A program made the position numbers and the translations under genes. A DNA stretch of 64,000 nucleotides from WHSW01 sp963767475 (GTDB lineage Bacteria; Actinomycetota; Thermoleophilia; Solirubrobacterales; 70-9). The stretch spans positions 186,001 through 250,000 of the forward strand of contig CAVYEI010000003.1 in assembly GCA_963767475.1 (NCBI GenBank), given 5' to 3'. Positions 49,619 to 58,532 of the stretch are shown here, piece by piece. The notes beneath the pieces were generated by a model. It was not told where the DNA came from. It did no database searches and saw only the letters and a list, made by a program, of their open reading frames with translations. The number at the start of each line of letters is the position of its first letter. Position 1 is the stretch's first letter.

Positions 49619-49987
49619 TCAGAGCGCCCGCAGGCGGGCGATGTCGCGGCGGGCGTGGTCGGGGTCGACCTGGTGGCCGGGCAGGTTGAGGTTGGCCTCG
49701 GCGATCAGGTCGTACTCGATCCCCCGTAGCGTCATCCACTTGGCGAGCACGTCGTCAGCCGGCGGCAGGCGCTCGCCGTCGTCGGGGAAGCCGACGCAGT
49801 ACTCGGCCAGGAGCTCGCCGGTCTCGGTGTCGTATGCGACCAGTGGCCGGTACGGGTAGACGAGATACGCGTAGCGCGGGTTGCGGCCGGTGACCGAGAC
49901 GAAGCCGAGCCGCTCGTAGGCCTCGAAGTCGCGTTCGCCGACGACAGCGCGCATCAACTCGCGCGCGCGTTCCTCGGCTGCGTCCAC
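49619..49987 (-). CDS. Conserved hypothetical protein, 122 aa
   Basis: No signal or membrane helix. Aromatic-rich beta core (NPRYAYLVYPYRPLVAYDTE, then GELLAEYCVGFPDDGERLPP), followed by a helical end (DDVLAKWMTLRGIEYDLIAE). The start is GTG 49987, three bases after the preceding gene stop, so the two are probably an operon. Not recognised beyond conserved actinobacterial hypothetical. Confidence 0.6.
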   Translation of the reverse strand: MDAAEERARELMRAVVGERDFEAYERLGFVSVTGRNPRYAYLVYPYRPLVAYDTETGELLAEYCVGFPDDGERLPPADDVLAKWMTLRGIEYDLIAEANLNLPGHQVDPDHARRDIARLRAL

Positions 49988-49990
49988 CGC

Positions 49991-50233
49991 TCAGCCTCCG
50001 GCGGCCCGGGGAAAGAAGATCACGCTCTCGGCGTCGCGCGGAACCTCGGAGAAGTCGCGCACGAACGTCGCCTCGCGGTGACCGCGCTCCGCGGTCGGCA
50101 CGGCCGCCCACATTCCCTGCTCGAGCTGGCGGCGAAACTCGGCCACCAAACGCTCCTCGTCTTCGGCGACCTCCGGGTCACCCTCCGCGAGCAGGACGTC
50201 GCCGTGCCCGGACTTCATCCGCACGAGCTTCAT
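49991..50233 (-). CDS. Small hypothetical protein, 80 aa
   Basis: Starts MKLVRMKSGHGDVLLAEGDP and is mostly acidic in the middle (EVAEDEERLVAEFRRQLEQG), ending in a beta-like VIFFPRAAGG. The last residues look like the C-terminal strand of a ubiquitin-like or UPF-type fold. Nothing more can be said. Upstream of and probably co-transcribed with the 122-residue gene. Confidence 0.55.
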   Translation of the reverse strand: MKLVRMKSGHGDVLLAEGDPEVAEDEERLVAEFRRQLEQGMWAAVPTAERGHREATFVRDFSEVPRDAESVIFFPRAAGG

Positions 50234-50281
50234 CGCTTCTGATTATGGCGCGGCGTCCGGGTTGGCGCCGGCGCCGCGCGA

Positions 50282-51085
50282 TCAGTCGTCGACGCGAGCG
50301 ATCCCGAACACATCCACGGGCCCGACACCGCGGCCGAGGCCGCGGAGGCCGTGGCCGACCGCATCGGAGGCGATCTCGCGCGCGCGCCTCGCCGCCTCGG
50401 CAAGCTCGGCGCCGCGGGCGAGGAAGGCCGCCAGCGCCGACGAGTGCGTGCAGCCGGAGCCGTGCGCGGCGCCGTCGGGATATCGCGGCCCCTCGATCCG
50501 CAACCATCCCGAGGCCTCGACGAGCACGTCGGCACCGTCGTCGGCGTGTCCGCCGGTAACCACGACCGCGCCCGGTCCGAGCGCCAGCAGCGCCTCGCCG
50601 AGCTCGACCGGCGTCGCCGTCTCCCCCAGGCCCGAGAGCGCCCGCGCCTCGGGCAGGTTCGGCGTCAGCACGCTGGCCCGGGGCAGCACACGCTCGATCA
50701 GGGCCGCCTTCGCGTTCGGGTCGAGCAGCGCCGCCCCGCTCTCGGCGACCATCACCGGATCGACGACGACGGGTACGTCGCCGAGCAGGTCGAGGCCGTC
50801 GACCACGGCCTCGATCGTCGGCTCGTCGGCGAGCATCCCGATCTTGACCGCGTCGACGCCGATGTCGCCGGCGACCGCCCGTACCTGGGCGACGATCATC
50901 TCCGGGGCCACCGCGGCGACCATCTCGACCCCGACCGTGTTCTGCGCGGTCAGCGCCGTGATCGCCGTCATCCCGTGCACGCCGCAGCGCGCGAACGCCT
51001 TCAGGTCCGCCTGGATGCCGGCCCCGCCGCCGGAGTCCGAGCCGGCGATCGAGAGGGCCGTCGGAATTCGTGCGCCGTCGTTCAC
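50282..51085 (-). CDS. thiD: Hydroxymethylpyrimidine kinase / HMP-phosphate kinase
   Basis: A 267-residue ribokinase-fold enzyme of thiamine synthesis. Typical segments are ALSIAGSDSGGGAGIQADLK at the N-terminus, HGMTAITALTAQNTVGV, then VVVDPVMVAESGAALLD, NLPEARALSG and the anion-hole/catalytic GAAHGSGCTHSSALAAFLAR. GTG 51085 overlaps the dprA stop (GTGA). No thi-box riboswitch precedes it, as expected for an internal gene of an operon. Confidence 0.92.
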   Translation of the reverse strand: MNDGARIPTALSIAGSDSGGGAGIQADLKAFARCGVHGMTAITALTAQNTVGVEMVAAVAPEMIVAQVRAVAGDIGVDAVKIGMLADEPTIEAVVDGLDLLGDVPVVVDPVMVAESGAALLDPNAKAALIERVLPRASVLTPNLPEARALSGLGETATPVELGEALLALGPGAVVVTGGHADDGADVLVEASGWLRIEGPRYPDGAAHGSGCTHSSALAAFLARGAELAEAARRAREIASDAVGHGLRGLGRGVGPVDVFGIARVDD

Positions 51086-52035
51086 GCCTCGGAATCTAGT
51101 GACGGGGCGCGGAGATCTCGGCGCTCGAAGCCGCCGATCGCCCCCGCAGAGACGTAACCGAGCAGCTCCAGCCTGGCGAGGGCGAGGGTCGCCTCGCGGG
51201 CGCTCAGCCGGGCGGCAACCGCGATCCGATCGACGGTCGAGACCCCGGTTTCGACCAGATCGAGGACGGAGCGGTCGGGTGGATCGAGCGGCGGGCCGAC
51301 CCGGGGACGCGGTGGTGGGCGGTGCTCGGCCGGCGGCAGCCCGGACCCGGGCGCGACGCCGCCGGCGCCGAAGAGCAGGTCGAGCACGTCGCGGGATTCG
51401 CGGATCACGTAGGCGCCGTCGGCGAGCAGGGCGTTGGCCCCGGCGGCGACCCGCGCCTCGACCGAACCCGGAACCGCGCCCACCATCCGTCCCAGCTTCG
51501 ACGCCTCGTCGGCGGTGATCAGCGACCCCGACGGCTGCGCTGCCTCGACGATCACGATCAGCCTGCCGAGCGCGGCCATCAGCCGGTTTCGGGCGGGGAA
51601 GAATTCCTTCCGAGGCACCGTGCCGGGGTCGTACTCGGAGATCACCGCACCTCGCTCGACGATCCGCCGATAGAGGCCGCGGTGGCGGACCGGGTAGACG
51701 ACGTCGGGCCCGCCGGCGAGCACCGCGATCGTCGTCCCGCCGCCGTCGAGCGCCCCGCGATGGGCCGCGGCGTCGATCCCGAGCGCCATCCCGCTGACCA
51801 CCACCACCCCGGCGGCGGCCAGCTCGCGTGCCAGCCGCTCCGCCGTCCGCAGCCCGTAGGGACTGGCGCGGCGCGAGCCGACGATGGTCACGATCGCGGT
51901 CTCGTCGAGGCCGGTGAGCGCGGCGCGACAACCGCGACCGTGAATCAGCGGCAGCCCCGGCCCCTCGAGGTCGGCGAGCGGCGCCGGGTAGCCGGCTTCG
52001 CCGGCGCGCAGGGTCCAGGCCGGCGCCGCGCTCAC
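51082..52035 (-). CDS. dprA: DNA-processing protein DprA
   Basis: A 317-residue Rossmann-like DprA. Characteristic are VTIVGSRRASPYGLRTAERL, then VVSGMALGIDAAAHRGALDG, then FFPARNRLMAALGRLIVIVE and SGSLITADEASKLGR. A short winged-helix-like C-terminus follows (TGVSTVDRIAVAARLSAREA). It loads RecA onto incoming ssDNA in transformation. The GTG start overlaps the comM stop by 4 bases, supporting a competence-type operon comM-dprA-thiD. Confidence 0.93.
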   Translation of the reverse strand: MSAAPAWTLRAGEAGYPAPLADLEGPGLPLIHGRGCRAALTGLDETAIVTIVGSRRASPYGLRTAERLARELAAAGVVVVSGMALGIDAAAHRGALDGGGTTIAVLAGGPDVVYPVRHRGLYRRIVERGAVISEYDPGTVPRKEFFPARNRLMAALGRLIVIVEAAQPSGSLITADEASKLGRMVGAVPGSVEARVAAGANALLADGAYVIRESRDVLDLLFGAGGVAPGSGLPPAEHRPPPRPRVGPPLDPPDRSVLDLVETGVSTVDRIAVAARLSAREATLALARLELLGYVSAGAIGGFERRDLRAPSLDSEA

Positions 52036-53519
52036 CGGCCGGGGCTCCGCTCGCGGCGGCGCATCGCGATCGCCTCGATCACGTGGTCGGTGGCGACCTC
52101 GGCCGCCGAGTCGAGGTCGGCGAGCGTGCGCGCTACGCGTACGACCCGGTCGCGCCCGCGGCCGCTGAGCCCGGTGGCGACGCCGGCGGCGGCGAGCATC
52201 CGCTCGACCGCATCGTTCACCGGGATCTCGCGTGCCTCCAGCTCACCGTTGCAGCTCACCCCGCGAGCGTGTTGGCGTTCGCGGGCGGCGAGCACGCGAT
52301 CGAGCACCGCGGCCGAGCTCTCGCCGGGCTCGGCAAAGGCGATCAGGTCGGGTTGTTGCACCTGGATCGAGATGTCGATCCGGTCGGCGAGCGCGCCGGT
52401 GAGCTTCGCCTCGTAGCCGCGAATCGCGGCCGGGTCGCAGTTGCACTCGCCGGAGTCGACTCCGCGCCCGCAGGGGCACGGGTTCGCCGCCGCGATCAGC
52501 TGAAAACGGCACGGCAGCTCGATCGCGTATCGAGCTCTGGTGATCCGCACCGAGCCGTCCTCGAGCGGCTGGCGCAGCGCCTCGAGCACGCCGCGGCCGA
52601 ACTCGGGCAGCTCGTCGAGGAAGAGAATGCCCCGGTGGGCGAGCGTGATCTCGCCCGGACGCGGCGGGGTGCCGCCGCCGATCAGGCCGGCCGGTGAGAT
52701 CGTGTGGTGCGGCGCCCGCAGCGGCCGCCTGCCGGCGATCGCGGCGTCGACCGGGCGCCCGACGGCGCTCGCCACCCTGGCGGCATCGATCGACTCGGCC
52801 GCGGTCAGCGGCGGCAGGATCGAGGGCAGCCGGCGGGCCGCCATCGACTTGCCCGCACCCGGCGGCCCGCTGATCAGCAGGCTGTGGCCGCCGGCGGCGG
52901 CAACCTCGAGCGCCCGTCGCAGGCCCGGTTGTCCGCGCAGATCGGCGAGCTCGGGCAGTGGGTAGCCACCGTTGCGCGACGGATCGAGCGGAGCCGGCGA
53001 GGCGGGCTCGCCGTCCTTGCCGAGCTCGGCGAGCTGGGAGAGGCGATCGACGGGGATCACCCCTCCGGGCGCGACCAGCGCGGCCTCGGGGCCGCAGGCC
53101 ACGGCGACGACGATCGCCCGTGCTCCCGAGCCGGCGGCGGCCTCGGCCATCGCCATCGTCCCGGCGACCGGCCGGATCGAGCCGTCGAGCGCCAGCTCCC
53201 CGGCGAACGCGAGATCGGCGAGCGCGCGCTCATCGATCTGACCGGTGGCGGCGAGCACGGCGGCGGCGAGCGCGAGATCGAAGCCGGGGCCCGCCTTGCG
53301 CAGGTCCGCCGGAGCGAGATTGGCGGTGATCCGCTTCTGCGGGAACTCGAAGCCGGAGTTGACGATCGCCGCCCGGACCCGCTCGCGCGCCTCGCGGACG
53401 GCGGCGTCGGGCAGGCCGACGAGCGCGAACGAAGGCAAGCCGACGCGCACGTCGGCCTCGACCCTGACCTCGCGCGCCTCGACGCCGAGCAGCGCGTAGG
53501 TGCGAACGGCGGCGGGCAC
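52032..53519 (-). CDS. comM: YifB/ComM Mg-chelatase-like AAA ATPase
   Basis: A 495-residue protein with N-terminal Lon-protease-like ChlI domain (YALLGVEAREVRVEADVRVG, then LPSFALVGLPDAAVREAR). Walker A is SGPPGAGKSMAARRLPSILP, Walker B region is GILFLDELPEFGRGVLEALR, and the CPCG Cys cluster is IAAANPCPCGRGVDSGECNC. ComM promotes branch migration in natural transformation. First gene of the comM-dprA-thiD string. Confidence 0.93.
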   Translation of the reverse strand: MPAAVRTYALLGVEAREVRVEADVRVGLPSFALVGLPDAAVREARERVRAAIVNSGFEFPQKRITANLAPADLRKAGPGFDLALAAAVLAATGQIDERALADLAFAGELALDGSIRPVAGTMAMAEAAAGSGARAIVVAVACGPEAALVAPGGVIPVDRLSQLAELGKDGEPASPAPLDPSRNGGYPLPELADLRGQPGLRRALEVAAAGGHSLLISGPPGAGKSMAARRLPSILPPLTAAESIDAARVASAVGRPVDAAIAGRRPLRAPHHTISPAGLIGGGTPPRPGEITLAHRGILFLDELPEFGRGVLEALRQPLEDGSVRITRARYAIELPCRFQLIAAANPCPCGRGVDSGECNCDPAAIRGYEAKLTGALADRIDISIQVQQPDLIAFAEPGESSAAVLDRVLAARERQHARGVSCNGELEAREIPVNDAVERMLAAAGVATGLSGRGRDRVVRVARTLADLDSAAEVATDHVIEAIAMRRRERSPGR

Positions 53520-53624
53520 CCCGCCAACCTAGGTCGGCCGAACACGCCGGTGGCCCGCAGGATGTGGCGAATTCGGCGCCTTTGGAGCGCAACATGCGCG
53601 CTGCGGCGGCGTAGCGTCGCCGCG

Positions 53625-54011
53625 ATGACCGCCGCCCGTCAGAGCCTCGGCCGCCAGGCAGAGCAGCTGGTCGCCGAGCGGCTCCGGCGGGCCGGCTGGC
53701 GGATCGTCGCCCGCAACGTCCGCCCGGCGGAGGTTCGGGGCGAGATCGACCTGATCGGGGTCGACGGCACGGCGCTGGTCTTCGTCGAGGTGAAGTCACG
53801 CCGCAGCGGATCGTCGATCGGCCCTGAGATTCCGGCGATGGCGGTCGGCCGGCGAAAGCAGGCCAAACTCCGCGGCCTCGCGGCCGCCTGGCTACGCGAG
53901 CGCGGCTACGACGTCCCCCGCCACCGCGAGCTGCGCTTCGACGTCATCGGCCTCCGCCTCGACGCCGCCGGCCGGGTGACCGAATACGAGCACCTGCGGG
54001 CGGCGTTCTAG
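53625..54011 (+). CDS. YraN/UPF0102 family endonuclease-like protein
   Basis: A 128-residue nuclease-fold protein. The restriction-endonuclease-like core is seen in RGEIDLIGVDGTALVFVEVK (E..D..ExK) with a C-terminal helix-strand RELRFDVIGLRLDAAG. The family is regularly found near rnhB/rplS and dprA but its function is unsettled. ATG 53625; convergent with rnhB (stops overlap by 4 bases). Confidence 0.88.
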   Translation: MTAARQSLGRQAEQLVAERLRRAGWRIVARNVRPAEVRGEIDLIGVDGTALVFVEVKSRRSGSSIGPEIPAMAVGRRKQAKLRGLAAAWLRERGYDVPRHRELRFDVIGLRLDAAGRVTEYEHLRAAF

Positions 54012-54802
54012 CCCAGGCGCAACTGGCTGTACGCGATCGACGCAAACGAGCGGCGGTGAAGCGGCGAGGGCCCGTGCTCGATGATCGCCGCCCGGTGCTC
54101 GGGCGTCGAGTAGCCGACGTTGCCGTCCCATTCGTAGGCGGGATACTCGCCGGCGATCCGGTGCATGTAGCGGTCGCGGGTCACCTTGGCGATCACCGAG
54201 GCGGCGGCGATAGCGGCGCTGCGAGCATCGCCGTCGACCACCGCCCGATGTTCGACCGCGCAGCGCTGACCGAGCGGGAAGCCGTCGCTGAGACAGGCTG
54301 CCCCCGGGACCGCGACGCGTTCGAGGCTGCGGGCGAGCGCCTCGAGGTTGGTGACGTGGAGCCCGCGCGAGTCGATGCCGCGTACGCAGCGGATCGTCAC
54401 CGCGACCCTGGCGGCGGCGCGGATCACGACCGGGTAGAGCGCCTCGCGCTGCTCGGCCGTGCGCTGCTTGGAGTCGTCGAGGTCGCCGAGGGCGCGGCGG
54501 TCGCGCATGCTCAGCCGCTCGTAGTCGAGCAACACGCCGGCGGCGACCAGCGGTCCCGCGAGCGAGCCGCGGCCGGCCTCGTCGGCGCCGGCGACGAACC
54601 GGCAGCCGAGCTCGCGGTCGAACTTGAACAGCTTCGCGGCCTTGCGCTGGCGGCGCTTGGCGGCCTTGACCGCTGCCGGCGATCGCTTCGCTGGACTAGA
54701 GGAAGCCGATTCGCTTCGGCGGCCAGTAGGTGAAGATGGCTTCGCCGATGATCCAGTCTCGGGGGACGGGTCCCCAGTAGCGGCTGTCGTCGCTTGCTCC
54801 AC
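54008..54802 (-). CDS. rnhB: Ribonuclease HII
   Basis: A 264-residue RNase HII. Active-site residues are in FVAGADEAGRGSLAGPLVAA (DE), NDSK-type LDDSKQRTAEQREALYPV, and HRAVVDGDARSAAIAAASVI (Asp), plus KVTRDRYMHRIAGEYPAYEW. It removes RNA from RNA/DNA hybrids. No ATG, GTG or TTG exists in frame between the lepB stop and the conserved core. The only usual start is GTG 54802, which overlaps lepB by 107 bases and adds a ~55-residue Ser/Pro/Lys-rich extension. A CTG start near the core is an alternative. Confidence 0.88.
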   Translation of the reverse strand: MEQATTAATGDPSPETGSSAKPSSPTGRRSESASSSPAKRSPAAVKAAKRRQRKAAKLFKFDRELGCRFVAGADEAGRGSLAGPLVAAGVLLDYERLSMRDRRALGDLDDSKQRTAEQREALYPVVIRAAARVAVTIRCVRGIDSRGLHVTNLEALARSLERVAVPGAACLSDGFPLGQRCAVEHRAVVDGDARSAAIAAASVIAKVTRDRYMHRIAGEYPAYEWDGNVGYSTPEHRAAIIEHGPSPLHRRSFASIAYSQLRLG

Positions 54803-55310
54803 GGTTGTCGCCCATCATGAAGTAATGATCGGGCGGGATCGTGATCTGCTTGGGGAAATCACAGCCGCCGATCCCGCGACATGGGCGAATTTCCCAGTCG
54901 CCCTCGAACGGCTCGCCGTTGACGATCGGAATCCCGCCCTCGATCGAGAGCGTGTCGCCGGGGCCGGCGACTACGCGCTTGATGAAGTTCTCGTCCGCCT
55001 GCTCGGGGGTCTCGGTCGGGCAGGGCTGACCCGGCTCCTTGGGGCCGCCGCAGTTGCGACCGTTGATCGCCCCCTGGGGCGGGTGGAAGACGACCACGTC
55101 GCCGAGCGCGGGGTCGCCGCCGAGCCGGGTCGAGATCCGGTTGACCAGCACCCGCTGGCCGACGTCGAGCGTCGGCTCCATCGACTCGGAGGGGATCTGG
55201 TACGGCTTCACGAGGAAGGCCTGGATACCGAGCGCAAGCCCGATCGCAAGCGCGACGATGACGACGAGCTCAACGGCTGCGCCGCGGCCCGTTGTCGGCT
55301 TCGGGATCAG
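54696..55310 (-). CDS. lepB: Type I signal peptidase
   Basis: A 204-residue LepB. The membrane anchor (AVELVVIVALAIGLALGIQA) precedes the catalytic Ser box IPSESMEPTLDVGQRVLVNR. Box D has NFIKRVVAGPGDTLSIEGG with the general-base Lys, and box E is HYFMMGDNRGASDDSRYWGP. To include the anchor, translation must begin upstream of GTG 55211. The only fit is CTG 55310 overlapping the rplS stop (CTGA). Starting at GTG 55211 would remove the transmembrane helix. Confidence 0.88.
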   Translation of the reverse strand: MIPKPTTGRGAAVELVVIVALAIGLALGIQAFLVKPYQIPSESMEPTLDVGQRVLVNRISTRLGGDPALGDVVVFHPPQGAINGRNCGGPKEPGQPCPTETPEQADENFIKRVVAGPGDTLSIEGGIPIVNGEPFEGDWEIRPCRGIGGCDFPKQITIPPDHYFMMGDNRGASDDSRYWGPVPRDWIIGEAIFTYWPPKRIGFL

Positions 55311-56008
55311 CTGGATTCCTCGGAATCCGCGGCCTCGCCGCCGGATTCTGAGGAGGCCTCGTCCGCGGACGCATCCGGCGGGTCCTCCGCCGGCGCGTCG
55401 GGGGCGTCGTCCGGCGCGTCGGGTGCGTCCTCCGCTGACGCGTCGGGCGCGTCCTCTGGCGCGTCAGCTGCGTCGTCGGGCGCGTCCGGCGCCTCCTCGT
55501 CTGCCTCCGCCTGCGGCTCGGGTGCGTCCTCGGCGGTCGCCTCCGTCGCCTCCTCGTCGCCGCCTTCCTCGGCGGCCACCGGGTCGAGCTCCTCCTGGGC
55601 GACGCCCTCGGAGTCGACCGCCACCGGCTCCTCGGCCGGCGCCATCACCAGATCGTCCTCGATCCCCCAGCGCCGCTCGGCAACGCGGGCGCGCTTGCCG
55701 ACGCGGCCGCGAAGGTAGTAGAGCTTCGCCCGGCGCACGGCACCGCGGGCGACGACCTCGAGCTGCTCGATCTTCGGCGAGTGGACCGGAAAGGTGCGCT
55801 CGACGCCGACGCCGAACGACTGCTTTCGCACGATGAAGGTCTCACGCGCGCCGCTGCCCTGGCGGGCGATCACGATGCCCTCGAACACCTGGGTGCGCTT
55901 GCGCGTTCCCTCGACCACCTGGAAGTGGACGCGCACCCGGTCGCCCGCCGAGAACCGAGGGATCTGCCTCAGCTGGCGCTGCTCGATGCTCTCGATGATC
56001 GTGCTCAT
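55307..56008 (-). CDS. rplS: 50S ribosomal protein L19 with long acidic tail
   Basis: A 233-residue protein. Residues ~1-115 are a standard L19 (IPRFSAGDRVRVHFQVVEGT, then RKQSFGVGVERTFPVHSPKI, then AKLYYLRGRVGKRARVAERR). The remaining ~115 residues are almost only Ala, Asp, Glu, Pro and Ser with DAPDDA/DAPEDA-like repeats. Ordinary bacterial L19 has ~115-120 residues. The tail is in frame and ends exactly at the lepB overlap. A disordered, acidic, solvent-exposed extension on the ribosome is inferred. Confidence 0.92.
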   Translation of the reverse strand: MSTIIESIEQRQLRQIPRFSAGDRVRVHFQVVEGTRKRTQVFEGIVIARQGSGARETFIVRKQSFGVGVERTFPVHSPKIEQLEVVARGAVRRAKLYYLRGRVGKRARVAERRWGIEDDLVMAPAEEPVAVDSEGVAQEELDPVAAEEGGDEEATEATAEDAPEPQAEADEEAPDAPDDAADAPEDAPDASAEDAPDAPDDAPDAPAEDPPDASADEASSESGGEAADSEESS

Positions 56009-56086
56009 AGGAAAAGCGCGGCACCGTCCGGAGGCCCGCGCGGGCGTCAGATAGTAGAGAACTCGCTGCTCAACAAGGCAAGCGCC

Positions 56087-56743
56087 TCAGCCCGAGGTCT
56101 CGCGGCTGCGCTCCAGCCGCCAATCGCGGACCCGGGCGTGGTCGCCGGAGAGCAGCACCTCGGGCACCTCCCAGCCGCGATAGCTCGCCGGGCGCGTGTA
56201 ATGCGGATACTCGACGCCGCCGCCGAGCGCCGGCGAGAACGACTCCTCGATCGCGCTCTCCTCGTGTCCGAGCGCGCCGGGGAGCTTGCGGATCACCGTG
56301 TCGGCGACCACCATCGCCGCCAGCTCGCCACCGGCGAGCACGTACGGCCCGATCGAGATCGTGTCGTCGGCAAGGTGCTCGCGCACGCGCTCGTCGATCC
56401 CCTCGTAGCGCCCGCAGAGCAGCGCGACGTGCGGCTCGGTGGCGAGCTCGCTCGCGACCGTGTCGGTGAGCTGCCTGCCCGAGGGCGCCAGCACGACCAC
56501 CCGCGGGCGCTCCCCCTCCCCGTACGCGGCCTGGAGCGCGATGTCGACGACGTCGACCCGCAGCACCATCCCCGCCCCGCCCCCGTACGGCGAGTCGTCC
56601 ACCTGGCGGCCGCTGAGGGGCGTGGTGTCGCGGTAGTTGAACAACCGCAGCTCGGAGGCCTCGGCCACGACGTTGGTCACGTGGCGCTGACCGGAGAACC
56701 AGTCGAACGCCTCTGGGAACAGCGTGAAGACATCGATGCGCAC
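56087..56743 (-). CDS. trmD: tRNA (guanine-N1)-methyltransferase
   Basis: A 218-residue TrmD, a trefoil-knot methyltransferase for G37 of tRNA. It has MRIDVFTLFPEAFDWF at the start, then VDDSPYGGGAGMVLRVDVVD, then ALLCGRYEGIDERVREHLAD, then ISIGPYVLAGGELAAMVVAD and the closing YRGWEVPEVLLSGDH. Slightly shorter than E. coli TrmD at the C-terminus, which ends VRDWRLERSRETSG. Next upstream is a secreted-protein gene instead of rimM. Confidence 0.95.
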   Translation of the reverse strand: MRIDVFTLFPEAFDWFSGQRHVTNVVAEASELRLFNYRDTTPLSGRQVDDSPYGGGAGMVLRVDVVDIALQAAYGEGERPRVVVLAPSGRQLTDTVASELATEPHVALLCGRYEGIDERVREHLADDTISIGPYVLAGGELAAMVVADTVIRKLPGALGHEESAIEESFSPALGGGVEYPHYTRPASYRGWEVPEVLLSGDHARVRDWRLERSRETSG

Positions 56744-56759
56744 GGGCGCAGTATCGCCG

Positions 56760-58532
56760 CTAGTTCTGCCGCAGCTTCACCGTCGCGCTCTCGGAGTTCA
56801 AATCGCCGCCGGGCGGCGTGAAGGTGATCGCGACCGTCACCTTCGCCTTCCCCTTCTCCTCGAGCCGCTTATTGGTCCTGGCCGTCGGCTTCACCTTCAG
56901 GTTCACGGTGCCTGGGCCGGCGGCGGTCTTGCTCGCGGCCTTCGCGCCCTCGCCTGACAGGCCCAGCGCGCCGGGGCCGGGGACACCGATCGCGAGCTTG
57001 ACGGTGCCCTTCTGCGTGTTCCTCTTCCCGGTCGCGATCGTGAACTCGTTGGAGGGCTTCGGCGTCACGGTCTCGCATCCCGCGACGATCGCATCCGGGT
57101 CGATCGCCAGCGGATCGCGATCGAGCACGTCCGCCGCCCCGGGCCCGCAGTCCAGGATCGCGTCGGCGACGCCGTCGTCGGCGACGAGCCGGTCGTCACC
57201 CGCGCCGGCGAACATCGCGTCGGAGCCGGTTCCTCCGCGGATCGTGTTCGGGGCTCCGTCGCCGAACAGCGTGTCCGCGTGCGGGCCGCCGGTCAGGTTC
57301 TCGATCGACCCTGGGGTGTAGGTGTCCGCCGCTCCGGAGCCGTCGTCGCTGGCCAACCCCGGGAGTTGGGCGGTGACCGGGCCTGCGGCGTTTGCGTACG
57401 AGACGGTGTCGATGCCGCCGCCGCCATCGATGGCATCCGGTCCGCTGCCGCCGTCGATCGCGTCGTCGTCCGGCCCGGCGTCGATCGCGTCGCCCCCACC
57501 GCCGCCGGCGATGTCGTCGGCACCCGCGAGGGCGTCGATCTCGTCATCGCCACCCCCGCCCTCGACGGCATCGTCATCGGCGCCCGCGTCGATCTCGTCG
57601 GCGTCGTCACCGCCGTCGACGGTGTCGTCACCGGCGCCCGCGTCGATCTCGTCCTCACCCGCGAGCGCGTTGATCGCGTCATCGCCCGCGCCTGCGGCGA
57701 TCTCGTTTTCGAGCGGGTTGCCGTTCAGCGTGTCCCCGGCCGCGCCGCCGATGAAGTTCTCCATCGACGCGACCTGGCCGGTGCCGGTCGCCGACGCGGG
57801 ATAGTCCGGCGCGGCCCCCGGCGGGCCGACGATCACCGGCGTCGTGAACGCGCTGTAGTCGAGCGTGTCCGCTCCCTCCCCGCCGACCAGCTGGCCCCCG
57901 GTCGCCGCGCGTCCGGCCGGGAGCAGGATCGTGTCGTCGCCCTCCCCGCCGTCGGCGGCGGCGTTGTTGCCCGTCCCCGGGTTCAAGTCAACGTGGTCCT
58001 CGTCGGTCCCGGCGAGCACGCTCGGCGCCCCGAGGCCACCGGAGTACGCGATCGTCTCGCCCCCCGCCCCCTCGATCTGGCCGGTGCCGATCGTGTAGTT
58101 CCGGGGCGCCGCGTCGGTCGAGTTGTCGACCTGCAGCGTGTCGCTCGCCGAGTCGTCGAGGATCACGATGATTGTGTCGATGTCGCTCGCGGGACTCCCG
58201 GGGCTCCCCCACGCCACCACATCGTTACCGGTGCCGGTAAGGGCCAGGACGCTCCCGCCGGAGTTCGGTACGTGCTGCGAGCCGGCGACCGACGTGTCGA
58301 AGTCCTGAGCGTCGACCGCGCCGGGCATGCCCGAATGCTCGAGGTCGCCCCCGCCGCCCGCCGCCACGGTGATCGAGTCGTCGACGCCGGGCGCCGAATC
58401 GCCCAGGAGCACCGCGTCGCCCCCCGACGCGGAGGAGCTGAAGGCCGCCTGGGCGCTCGCCGGGCCGGCGAGGCAGGCCACCAGAACGAACGGCAGCAGC
58501 CACGAACGACTTGGGCGAGGCGACCGATCCAC
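56760..58532 (-). CDS. Secreted RTX-like calcium-binding repeat protein
   Basis: A 590-residue exported protein from GTG 58532 (signal peptide LLPFVLVACLAGPASAQAA). The centre has tandem Gly/Asp nonapeptide-like repeats (AGAGDDAINALAGEDEIDAG, then DDTVDGGDDADEIDAGADDD) of the hemolysin/RTX type that bind calcium. The pattern GGxGxDxL is looser than classic RTX. The C-terminal ~100 residues are the same basic beta-domain as in the protein at 15825 (VPGPGALGLSGEGAKAASKT, then ITFTPPGGDLNSESATVKLR). It sits inside the rpsP-trmD ribosomal operon. Confidence 0.82.
   Translation of the reverse strand: MDRSPRPSRSWLLPFVLVACLAGPASAQAAFSSSASGGDAVLLGDSAPGVDDSITVAAGGGGDLEHSGMPGAVDAQDFDTSVAGSQHVPNSGGSVLALTGTGNDVVAWGSPGSPASDIDTIIVILDDSASDTLQVDNSTDAAPRNYTIGTGQIEGAGGETIAYSGGLGAPSVLAGTDEDHVDLNPGTGNNAAADGGEGDDTILLPAGRAATGGQLVGGEGADTLDYSAFTTPVIVGPPGAAPDYPASATGTGQVASMENFIGGAAGDTLNGNPLENEIAAGAGDDAINALAGEDEIDAGAGDDTVDGGDDADEIDAGADDDAVEGGGGDDEIDALAGADDIAGGGGGDAIDAGPDDDAIDGGSGPDAIDGGGGIDTVSYANAAGPVTAQLPGLASDDGSGAADTYTPGSIENLTGGPHADTLFGDGAPNTIRGGTGSDAMFAGAGDDRLVADDGVADAILDCGPGAADVLDRDPLAIDPDAIVAGCETVTPKPSNEFTIATGKRNTQKGTVKLAIGVPGPGALGLSGEGAKAASKTAAGPGTVNLKVKPTARTNKRLEEKGKAKVTVAITFTPPGGDLNSESATVKLRQN

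Noticed and set aside
55320..55560. Degenerate GCGTC-rich DNA repeat
   Set aside because: It encodes the acidic tail of L19 in frame; not an independent element.
57400..57720. Short tandem GC-rich repeats resembling a CRISPR or satellite
   Set aside because: They are codon-level repeats of the Gly/Asp calcium-binding motifs of the RTX-like protein, with no constant repeat and spacer lengths.
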